Positions 1 through 5,679 of a stretch of DNA of 6,479 nucleotides are shown one piece after another; position 1 is the stretch's first letter, and every line of letters starts with the position of its first letter. The notes beneath the pieces were generated by a model, which had not been told where the DNA came from, made no database searches, and saw nothing but the letters and a program-made list of their open reading frames with translations. A program made the translations under genes and the position numbers. Source of the stretch: an uncultured Erysipelotrichaceae bacterium (GTDB taxonomy: Bacteria > Bacillota_I > Bacilli_A > Erysipelotrichales > Erysipelotrichaceae); NCBI GenBank assembly GCA_937893225.1, contig CALBJM010000162.1:1-6479 (forward strand), given 5' to 3'.

Positions 1-1
1 C

Positions 2-166
2 AAATGTGCTGCTGAAAAAATATCCTTGAAGATAGCAGATGTCATACAGAGTGTTAGTTTCGATTTTTCCGAAGAAGAAAGAAACAACTTGTATGCATGT
101 TTGTTTCGTATTTCAGAACGCTTGGAAAAAATATATAAATCAATTGATGAAGGAGAAAAATCATGA
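2..166 (+). CDS. MarR-family transcriptional regulator, C-terminal 54 residues (5' end outside window)
   Basis: An open frame enters from the left edge and ends at TGA 164-166, giving the last 54 residues of a protein. The segment reads as an amphipathic helical tail: a Phe-Asp-Phe-Ser-Glu-Glu-Glu turn followed by a leucine-rich helix (residues 23-50, including LYACLFRISERLEKIY). This is the usual end of MarR-type regulators, where an acidic 'L-T/S-E-E-E' turn starts the last dimerisation helix. The DNA-binding winged helix would lie upstream and cannot be seen, so the family call rests on the tail and the context. Its stop overlaps the ATG of the next gene (ATGA, 163-166), which implies cotranscription and probably translational coupling. 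MarR proteins usually control adjacent genes, so the hydrolase downstream is a likely target. Another small helical regulator is possible. Confidence 0.6.
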   Translation, partial: KCAAEKISLKIADVIQSVSFDFSEEERNNLYACLFRISERLEKIYKSIDEGEKS

Positions 167-1383
167 AAATACGCAAAAGAATTTGTAGTCTACTTGTACT
201 TGTTTTAATAATTGTGAGCATGGGAATATACAGTGTTTGGCATAATGAACTATCATCGATTGCATCTATTCATAAGCTAGTGGATGCAAAAGAAAATAAC
301 CAAAGTGGTCCTGTGTATTTGATGGATGTTTCTGGTGGATATTATTTTGATGAATTCTTAGAAAATGGTGGAGCGAGTAATGATGATGAATTGATCCAAT
401 TTGTTGTAGATCATATTACCAAAGGAATCATTCCCATTTCTATTGCTTCTCCTTCAATTGGTTGCTCTTCTTTTACATCAGTTGATGAAGATGGAAATCG
501 CTACTTTGCACGTAACTATGATTTATCTACCACTTCTTCAATGATTGTGCGTACGAATCCAAAAGATGGAAGATATGCATCGTTTTCGAGTGTAGATTTA
601 AAATTTTTGGGTATCAAGGATGGTGCTGAAATTGACGGATTAATGAAAAAATTTATTGCTTTAGCAGCACCATATGCACCATTGGATGGAATTAATGAAG
701 TTGGGGTAAGTTGTGGAATTTATATGTCATATCAAGGAACGAAGGATAATGTAGTTGCTACAGATCAACAAACAGATAAGCCAGATTTAACTTCTACGAC
801 AATGCTACGCATGATTTTAGATTATGCTTCTAGCGTCGATGAAGCAATCGCATTAGTAAAAAAATATGATCTGCATGATTCTGCAGGAACATCATTTCAT
901 TATATGGTAGCAGATAGTACAGGTGCATCTGCAATTCTTGAATGGGTGAATGGTACAGATGAAACAGATGTAGATGGTTCAAAACGTACATTACATGTAT
1001 ATCGAAATGATGCGGATAGTGATGTCGGTGAGAAAGAAGGTAGTGAAGATTTTCAATACATTACAAATTTTATTGTTACTCCTAATTATTATACTACAGA
1101 TGAAGATAAAGGCGGTTTAGATCGTTATCAAATGATACAAAATAGAATTGATCCTGATGGGGAAAATCCAAAAGGTATGATGGAAGAAAATGATGCTATG
1201 CATTTGTTAGAAACAGTTGGACGAAGAAAATGGGATGCAGACAATGATAAATCAGATAAGAATCATATTACAGTTTGGTCAGCCTTATATAATTTAACAA
1301 AAAAAAGTGTAACTTGGGTATCCAATGAAGAGTATAATGATTCATCTAGTGTATTTACATTTGATTTTGGGTACACGAAATAA
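163..1383 (+). CDS. Choloylglycine-hydrolase-family (linear amide C-N hydrolase), membrane-anchored or exported Ntn-hydrolase
   Basis: This 406-residue protein belongs to the Ntn-hydrolase superfamily that includes bile salt hydrolases and penicillin V acylases, which cleave linear amide bonds. A basic start (KIRKR) and a hydrophobic stretch at about residues 7-27 indicate a signal peptide or N-terminal anchor; no lipobox is present. The likely nucleophile is Cys101 in the block GCSSFTS. Arg117 and Asp120 (FARNYD) lie 16 and 19 residues after it, the same offsets as Arg18 and Asp21 after Cys2 in classical bile salt hydrolase. Asn178 (DGINEVG), Asn302 (ITNF) and Arg321 (LDRYQM) fit the remaining active-site residues, and a typical 'TVWSALYNLTKKSVTW' strand block follows at 370-385. 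Classical enzymes start essentially at Cys2, so about 100 residues precede the nucleophile here. Activation would need cleavage between Gly100 and Cys101 (inference). AAGGAG (150-155) lies 7 nt before the ATG, fixing the start. The substrate (bile salt, N-acyl amino acid, N-acyl lipid or penicillin) cannot be decided from sequence. Confidence 0.88.
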   Translation: MKIRKRICSLLVLVLIIVSMGIYSVWHNELSSIASIHKLVDAKENNQSGPVYLMDVSGGYYFDEFLENGGASNDDELIQFVVDHITKGIIPISIASPSIGCSSFTSVDEDGNRYFARNYDLSTTSSMIVRTNPKDGRYASFSSVDLKFLGIKDGAEIDGLMKKFIALAAPYAPLDGINEVGVSCGIYMSYQGTKDNVVATDQQTDKPDLTSTTMLRMILDYASSVDEAIALVKKYDLHDSAGTSFHYMVADSTGASAILEWVNGTDETDVDGSKRTLHVYRNDADSDVGEKEGSEDFQYITNFIVTPNYYTTDEDKGGLDRYQMIQNRIDPDGENPKGMMEENDAMHLLETVGRRKWDADNDKSDKNHITVWSALYNLTKKSVTWVSNEEYNDSSSVFTFDFGYTK

Positions 1384-1446
1384 ATTGCATATAAAAATAA
1401 GTTGCAGATTATTTCAAAGTATATTTCGATTGGCTTTGCCTATTTT

Positions 1447-1456
1447 ACCGTACCGT
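1447..1456 (+). repeat. ACCGT tandem duplication causing a frameshift in the dehydrogenase remnant
   Basis: ACCGT occurs twice in direct tandem (1447-1451 and 1452-1456). With both copies the upstream frame GFAYFT runs into TGA 1456-1458. With one copy removed the frame reads GFAYFTVNLKKKEKYALID, joining the 'FAVIT' and 'KYAL(I/V)D' blocks of iron-dependent alcohol dehydrogenases at roughly the right spacing. The duplication is therefore best read as a slippage mutation inside the former gene. It is directly visible; its mutational nature is inferred from the restored frame. Confidence 0.65.
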
Positions 1457-2046
1457 GAACCTGAAAAAAAAAGAAAAATATGCTTTGATCGATTTTCATA
1501 TAATTCCAAGTTACGCTGTTTTGGATCCTAAAATGACTGTATCTCTTCCTCCTTTTTTTGCCGCAACAACTGGTATGGATGCTTTGACACATGCGATAGA
1601 AGCTTATATTGGACAATCTTCAACAAAAGAAACAAGAGCACTTGCAAAACAAGCAGTAAAAAGAATCTATGAGAATTTATGTTCTTGTTATCAGGATGGT
1701 ACGAATATTGTGACAAGAAAAAATATGGCATTGACAGCATATGAAGCAGGGATTGCATTTTCCAAATCTTATGTCGGATATATTCATGCTATAGCACATT
1801 CTCTTGGTGGTATGTATGACACACCACATGGTTTAGCTAATGCGTTAGTCATGCCGTGTGTATTAAAAGCATATGGAAGTTTTATTCATGAAAATTAAAA
1901 ACGTTAGCATGTGTAGTAGGTATGTGTGATTCTTCGATTTCATCGAAAATTGCCGCAAACCGAATGATTGCTTCCATCGAGGCATTGAATGCATCAATGG
2001 GGATTCCAAAAAAACTACCAGAAATTCGTGAAGAAGATATTTTACA

Positions 2047-2100
2047 AATTTTAGAAAGAAGCATCGTCCCTTTATGGATCGGGGCTAGTTGAATTTTAGA
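2047..2100 (+). repeat. Short direct repeats (AATTTTAGA) bounding a 45-bp insertion in the dehydrogenase remnant
   Basis: AATTTTAGA appears at 2047-2055 and again at 2092-2100, exactly 45 bp apart. Removing one 45-bp unit joins EEDILQIL to DKHAAKEANPLY, close in length to the 'EEDIPxLAxHAxKEANPLYPVP' ending usual in iron-dependent alcohol dehydrogenases. The extra unit is in frame but contains TGA 2090-2092. It also holds a weak GTCCC (2066-2070) / GGGGC (2081-2085) hairpin with a 10-nt loop and one G-U pair. There are no terminal inverted repeats and no obvious donor copy in the window, so its source is unknown. The repeat pair resembles either an 8-9 bp target-site duplication around an excision scar, or microhomology-mediated insertion. 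Confidence 0.6.
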
Positions 2101-2203
2101 TAAGCATGCTGCAAAAGAAGCGAATCCATTGTATTCTGTTCCTGTGGTATATAATGCAAAAGAATTAGAAAAGATATATCATCAAATCAAAGGGGATTGA
2201 GAT

Positions 2204-3577
2204 ATGACTATAGATAAAATATATGTTTTGCAAAAACAATATTTTTTGCAAGATGAAACTTTCGATATATCTTTTCGAAAGAATGCTTTGAAAAAATTGT
2301 ATGATGCAATTGAAAAATACGAGAATGCTATTGTTGAAGGTTTGTACAAAGACCTTGGTAAGAGCAGGGAAGAAAGTTACATGAGTGAAATTGGCATTGT
2401 AAAAATGGAAATTTCACATATGTTGAAGCATGTTGAAAAATATGCAAGGAAACAATACGTATCTACACCATTTGCTCAATTTCCGGCAACAAGTTATACA
2501 CAAGCAGTACCTTATGGAAACGTATTAGTCATGTCACCTTGGAATTATCCATTTTTGTTGACGATTGATCCACTCGTATGTTCAATAGCTGCGGGAAATA
2601 CAACAATATTGAAACCTTCACCAGATTCTCCACATACAAATCAAATCATGAAAAAAATCATAACTGAAATCTTTGATGAAAAATACGTTGCTTTTATTGA
2701 AGGCGGAATCGAAGAAGCAAATCTATTATTATCAAAAAAATTTGATTTTGTCTTTTTTACGGGTAGCATACTTACGGGAAGACAAGTTATGAAAAGGTGT
2801 GCAGAACACTTATGTCCACTTGTCTTAGAATTAGGTGGGAAGAGTCCTTGTATTGTAGATGAAACTGCGGATTTGGCACTTAGTGCGAAAAGAATTGTTT
2901 TTGGAAAATATTTAAATTGCGGACAAACGTGTGTTGCACCAGATTATGTTCTTATTCATCGTTCACAAAAAGATACATTCATCGAAAAGGTAAAAGAAGA
3001 AATACTAAAGCAATATGGGAATGATGTGTTTCATAATACGAAATATGGAAAAATCGTGAATGAAAAGCATTATGAGCGATTGATGCATTTAATAGATCAA
3101 AAAAAAGTTGTATATGGTGGCAAAGGAAATATTGGCAAATTACAAATAGAGCCAACAATTATGGATGGTGTGACATGGAGTGATAGAATCATGCAGGAAG
3201 AAATATTTGGCCCTGTATTACCAATACTCATATATGATGATTTTAATGCAATCATTCAACAATTAAAAACTATGCCACATCCACTTGCATTATATTTATT
3301 TTCTAAAGATCATTGTCATATAAAAATGATAGAAAAACAGTTGATTTATGGAGGAGGGTGCATAAATGATACGATCATCCATCTTGCTAGTACTTCTCTA
3401 GGTTTTGGAGGTGTAGGCGATAGCGGCATGGGGAGCTACCATGGAAAGAAGGGTTTTGATGCATTTTCTCATACAAAATCTATTGTGAATAAAAAATGTT
3501 GGTTGGATTTGCCTATGCGATACGCATCATATCAAAATAAGATATACAATTGGCTGATTCGTTTTTTCTTAAAGTAA
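2204..3577 (+). CDS. NAD(P)-dependent aldehyde dehydrogenase, class 3 (fatty aldehyde/YwdH-like)
   Basis: This full-length 457-residue aldehyde dehydrogenase oxidises an aldehyde to the carboxylic acid with NAD(P)+. Signature elements appear in order: MSPWNYPF (110-117) with oxyanion Asn114, cofactor-binding Lys137 in LKPSP, FTGS (185-188), general base Glu209 in LELGGKSP, nucleophile Cys243 in NCGQTC, QEEIFGPVLP (331-340) with Glu333, and FGGVGDSGMGSYHG (401-414). The roughly 450-residue length and the 'SGMGSYHGKKGFDAFSH' block point to the class 3 group, whose members act on fatty, aromatic or medium-chain aldehydes. The C terminus is basic and hydrophobic (YNWLIRFFLK), reminiscent of the membrane-associating tails of fatty aldehyde dehydrogenases, though shorter. 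AAGGGG (about 2189-2194) precedes the ATG by roughly 9 nt. The start lies 3 nt after the alcohol dehydrogenase remnant, so the pair once likely ran alcohol to aldehyde to acid, or the reverse. All catalytic residues are intact; substrate unknown. Confidence 0.93.
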   Translation: MTIDKIYVLQKQYFLQDETFDISFRKNALKKLYDAIEKYENAIVEGLYKDLGKSREESYMSEIGIVKMEISHMLKHVEKYARKQYVSTPFAQFPATSYTQAVPYGNVLVMSPWNYPFLLTIDPLVCSIAAGNTTILKPSPDSPHTNQIMKKIITEIFDEKYVAFIEGGIEEANLLLSKKFDFVFFTGSILTGRQVMKRCAEHLCPLVLELGGKSPCIVDETADLALSAKRIVFGKYLNCGQTCVAPDYVLIHRSQKDTFIEKVKEEILKQYGNDVFHNTKYGKIVNEKHYERLMHLIDQKKVVYGGKGNIGKLQIEPTIMDGVTWSDRIMQEEIFGPVLPILIYDDFNAIIQQLKTMPHPLALYLFSKDHCHIKMIEKQLIYGGGCINDTIIHLASTSLGFGGVGDSGMGSYHGKKGFDAFSHTKSIVNKKCWLDLPMRYASYQNKIYNWLIRFFLK

Positions 3578-3701
3578 ATGTCAGAAAAAATGCTTCATTT
3601 AAACATAGAATTTCTTTTTGCAAAGTATGCCAATGAACGTGCGTTATTTGCACATGCAATAATACTTTCCATATTTGTGCTGCAGTACTTTGAAATATTT
3701 G

Positions 3702-3727
3702 ACAGCGTAGGAATGCGCTGTTTTTTT
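3702..3727 (+). terminator. Rho-independent terminator after the aldehyde dehydrogenase block
   Basis: ACAGCGTA (3702-3709) pairs with TGCGCTGT (3714-3721) across a GGAA tetraloop of the stable GNRA class. The 8-bp stem has one T-G wobble and is followed at once by six T residues (3722-3727). It lies 125 nt after the aldehyde dehydrogenase stop and before the TATAAT box of the coenzyme A operon, which separates the two transcription units. No matching T-run exists for the opposite strand, so it should act mainly on plus-strand transcription. Confidence 0.85.
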
Positions 3728-3742
3728 CATACTGAACAGTAG

Positions 3743-3748
3743 TATAAT
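3743..3748 (+). promoter_or_regulatory. Putative sigma-A -10 box (TATAAT) for the panT-coaBC-coaX operon
   Basis: A perfect TATAAT sits 16 nt after the T-run of the terminator and 109 nt before the panT start. A 17-bp spacer would place the -35 at 3720-3725, which is only GTTTTT, a poor match, and there is no extended -10 TG. A consensus TTGACA at 3699-3704 is far too distant and lies in the terminator stem. The -10 call rests on the perfect hexamer, its place between terminator and operon, and the absence of a better candidate. Initiation would be expected near 3755. Confidence 0.5.
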
Positions 3749-3754
3749 AGATTA

Positions 3755-3797
3755 GCTAAGGGACTGTGATCATATGACACAGATTTCATGTATTAGC
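3755..3797 (+). promoter_or_regulatory. Inverted-repeat leader upstream of panT (possible RNA hairpin or operator)
   Basis: From the predicted start point, GCTAA (3755-3759) can pair with TTAGC (3793-3797). Inside it CTGTG (3764-3768) pairs with CACAG (3778-3782), with an unpaired A3769 and the perfect palindrome TCATATGA (3770-3777) at the centre. As DNA this is a near-perfect inverted repeat with 9-bp arms, placed about +10 to +28 where a repressor could block transcription. As RNA it is a stem with a bulged A closed by a small loop, inside a longer nested stem. The leader from 3755 to 3856 is about 100 nt, longer than needed for translation. No known riboswitch class is recognised, and the function is inferred only from position. 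Confidence 0.35.
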
Positions 3798-3856
3798 AAA
3801 AAAGTTCTGTTATTAGATTCGTTGCATCCTTAAGGAGCGACAGGAGGAGAAAAACT

Positions 3857-4495
3857 ATGAACAGTCAGAAAAAACGTATTCAGCAGCTTACATTGGCGGC
3901 TTTTTTTGTTGCCATTGAGGTTCTTATGGCAGTAACGCCTATTGGATATATTCCTGTAGGTGCATTAAGCATTACGACAATGCATTTGCCTGTTATTCTT
4001 GCAGGTGTGCTTATTGGACCGAAATTTGGGGCAGAAATTGGTTTTGTATTTGGGTTGACTTCTTGTATTCGGGCAACATTGCAGCCAACAGTTACGTCAT
4101 TTGTTTTCACACCATTTGTGCAAATTGGAAATATGACAGGTAATTTTTGGTCATTGTTGATCGCATTTGGTCCTAGAATTTTGTTAGGATGGTTATCAGG
4201 AATGGCGTATCGTATCCTTGTAAGAAAGACGAATAATAAGGTGTTGTCTGCAATGTTTGCAGCTTCCGTGAATACAATTATGCATACATTATTGGTACTT
4301 GGTGGAATATGGGTATTCTTTGCACAACCATATGCGCAAGCATTAAGTATTACAACAGGTGCTTTAGCTACGGCATTTATTGCTACGATAACATCTAATG
4401 GAATTTTAGAAACGGTGCTTGCAGCAATCGTTATTCCTGCATTAGTTAAGGCATTGGCTTCGACCACGGAGAGGATGGGATTATTAAATGAGTGA
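3857..4495 (+). CDS. panT: ECF transporter S component, pantothenate-specific by context (PanT)
   Basis: This 212-residue, very hydrophobic protein has about six membrane segments (roughly residues 10-29, 33-52, 57-76, 98-120, 128-156 and 165-198). It fits the substrate-binding S subunit of an energy-coupling factor vitamin transporter. TM1 carries Ala15-x3-Ala19, the AxxxA pattern S components use to dock on EcfT. A basic N terminus (QKKR) and GALSITTMHLPVILAG in the second segment are typical. Its gene overlaps coaBC by 8 nt and leads an operon for using pantothenate, so pantothenate is the best substrate prediction; sequence alone would give only 'ECF S component'. The EcfA/EcfT subunits are not in the window, so a shared module encoded elsewhere is expected. 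AGGAGG (3842-3847) lies 9 nt before the ATG, and a second purine box AAGGAG sits at 3832-3837. Another vitamin substrate cannot be excluded. Confidence 0.85.
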   Translation: MNSQKKRIQQLTLAAFFVAIEVLMAVTPIGYIPVGALSITTMHLPVILAGVLIGPKFGAEIGFVFGLTSCIRATLQPTVTSFVFTPFVQIGNMTGNFWSLLIAFGPRILLGWLSGMAYRILVRKTNNKVLSAMFAASVNTIMHTLLVLGGIWVFFAQPYAQALSITTGALATAFIATITSNGILETVLAAIVIPALVKALASTTERMGLLNE

Positions 4496-5678
4496 AAAAA
4501 AATGTGTCATTATTGGTGTCACAGGTGGTATTGCGGTATATAAAATTTGCAGCTTAGTTTCGAGTTTGAAAAAACAAGGTTATGATGTACATGTTCTTAT
4601 GAGCAAAGAAGCAGAGGAATTTGTAACGCCTTTGACATTTCAAACATTGTCTTGCAATAAAGTGATTACAGATATGTTTACAATCGACTATACGCCAGAT
4701 GTTCATCATATTTCATTGGCAAAAAAAGCTGATTTGTTTGTGATTGCGCCTGCAACAGCAAACGTCATTGCCAAGGTGGCTAATGGTATTGCAGATGATA
4801 TGTTAACAACAACTTTTCTTGCAGCTAATTGTGAAAAACTAATTGTTCCAGCAATGAATACACAAATGCTTATGAATCCAATTACACAAGACAATCTAAA
4901 TAAGTGCAGAAAATATGGCATGCATGTATTTGAAAGTGATTCTGGCTATTTAGCATGTGGAGATGTTGGAAGCGGTAGGCTTCCAGAACCTGTTGATATT
5001 GAAGATGTTGTAAAAGAACTTTTGGAACAAGACAAATTTTTAAAAGGAAAAAATATACTTGTGACAGCAGGTCCTACAAGTGAAGCAATTGATCCAGTGC
5101 GCATGATTACAAATCATTCTACAGGAAAGATGGGCTATGCCATAGCTAGGGCAGCAAGAAATATGGGAGCAAATGTTACACTTGTTACAGGTACAACTTT
5201 GCAAGCAGATATGCGTGATGTGAAAATGGTTCATGTTGTATCTGCTGAAGATATGGCAGAAGCTGTTTTATCTCGACAAGGAGACATGGATTGTATGATA
5301 TTAGCTGCAGCTGTAGCAGATTATACACCTGTTAGTGTAGCAGATAACAAGATACATAAAACAGATGGAGACATGTTCATACCATTAAAAAGGACAACAG
5401 ATATCCTTGAAACACTTGGCAAAAATAAAAAACCAAATCAAGTATTGATTGGATTTTCTATGGAAACTGAAAATATGGTTGCACGCACTAAAGAAAAATT
5501 GAAGAAAAAGAATTGTGATTATATTGTAGCAAATAACTTGAAAGAAAAAGGTGCAGGATTTGGTACAGACACGAATATTGTGACCTTGATTTCTAAGGAT
5601 ACAATAGAAGAATTTGGTATTCTTTCTAAGTATGATACAGCAATCAAAATCTTGAAAACATGTCTAGAGGAGAAATAG
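4488..5678 (+). CDS. coaBC: Bifunctional phosphopantothenoylcysteine decarboxylase / phosphopantothenate-cysteine ligase
   Basis: At 396 residues this is full length for CoaBC, which adds cysteine to 4'-phosphopantothenate (CoaB) and decarboxylates the product to 4'-phosphopantetheine (CoaC) in the cytoplasm. The FMN-dependent CoaC half covers about residues 1-180: GVTGGIAVYK (10-19), active His74 in HHISL, APATANVIAKVANGIADDMLTT (87-108), PAMN (121-124) with Asn124, and LACGDVGSGRL (155-165) with Cys157. These sit one residue before the E. coli equivalents His75, Asn125 and Cys158. The CoaB half (about 187-396) shows LVTAGPTSEAIDPVR, NHSTGKMG with Asn209, AAAVADY (273-279), NKIHK with Lys288, and LKRTTDIL. 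The Rossmann-like nucleotide site is therefore complete. The ATG overlaps the panT stop, implying translational coupling; GAGGA at 4471-4475 can serve as the ribosome site. No catalytic residue is missing. Confidence 0.97.
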   Translation: MSEKKCVIIGVTGGIAVYKICSLVSSLKKQGYDVHVLMSKEAEEFVTPLTFQTLSCNKVITDMFTIDYTPDVHHISLAKKADLFVIAPATANVIAKVANGIADDMLTTTFLAANCEKLIVPAMNTQMLMNPITQDNLNKCRKYGMHVFESDSGYLACGDVGSGRLPEPVDIEDVVKELLEQDKFLKGKNILVTAGPTSEAIDPVRMITNHSTGKMGYAIARAARNMGANVTLVTGTTLQADMRDVKMVHVVSAEDMAEAVLSRQGDMDCMILAAAVADYTPVSVADNKIHKTDGDMFIPLKRTTDILETLGKNKKPNQVLIGFSMETENMVARTKEKLKKKNCDYIVANNLKEKGAGFGTDTNIVTLISKDTIEEFGILSKYDTAIKILKTCLEEK

Positions 5679-5679
5679 C

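Larger units (their letters stand above)
1432..2200 (+). pseudogene. Iron-containing alcohol dehydrogenase, 5'-truncated and frameshifted remnant
   Basis: Three reading frames together rebuild the C-terminal part of a group III (iron-dependent) alcohol dehydrogenase. The first trace is GFAYFT (1432-1449), matching the 'FAVIT' strand of the family. A 5-bp tandem duplication then shifts the frame. The longest piece (1455-1898) holds 'IPSYAVLDP', metal ligands Asp and His in GMDALTHAIEAY, and His in HAIAHSLGG and TPHG. The first and last His of that block are 14 residues apart, as in E. coli FucO (263 and 277). Loss of one A near 1891-1894 creates TAA 1896-1898. Restoring the A gives GSFIHEKLKTLACVVGMCD, and the frame continues to 'KEANPLYSVP...NAKEL', the usual family C terminus, ending at TGA 2198-2200. 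A 45-bp insertion adds a TGA at 2090-2092. The NAD-binding N-terminal portion (very roughly 150 codons) is absent, and 1384-1431 shows nothing assignable. No functional product is expected. A GTG at 1455 is only an artefactual start with no ribosome binding site. Confidence 0.88.

Noticed and set aside
1384..1403. TTGCA ... TTGCA repeat after the hydrolase stop as a terminator
   Set aside because: It is a direct repeat of a self-complementary TGCA, with no real stem and no T-run.
2090..2092. In-frame TGA in the dehydrogenase remnant as recoded Trp or selenocysteine
   Set aside because: panT and the MarR fragment end naturally at TGA, and Trp is written TGG throughout. The TGA sits inside an inserted segment with no homologous residue, so it is a plain stop.
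2129..2155. TTGTAT ... TATAAT pair inside the remnant as a private promoter for the aldehyde dehydrogenase
   Set aside because: The spacer is only 15 bp, the -35 match is weak, and the TATAAT falls in codons for the conserved VVYNAKEL ending. Coincidence is sufficient.
3699..3704. Perfect -35 hexamer TTGACA
   Set aside because: No -10 box lies 16-18 bp downstream (that stretch is the T-run), and the hexamer overlaps the terminator stem. The TATAAT at 3743 is too far away to pair with it.
3578..3742. 54-codon open frame starting one base after the aldehyde dehydrogenase stop, with a hydrophobic middle (ALFAHAIILSIFVLQYF)
   Set aside because: It has no ribosome binding site, resembles no family I recognise, and runs straight through the strong terminator at 3702-3727. 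Chance openness in AT-rich spacer DNA is more likely.
3880..4467. Long antisense open frame (195 codons) opposite panT
   Set aside because: It mirrors the codon pattern of the membrane protein gene, lacks a credible ribosome site and its translation shows no family motifs. It is a shadow.
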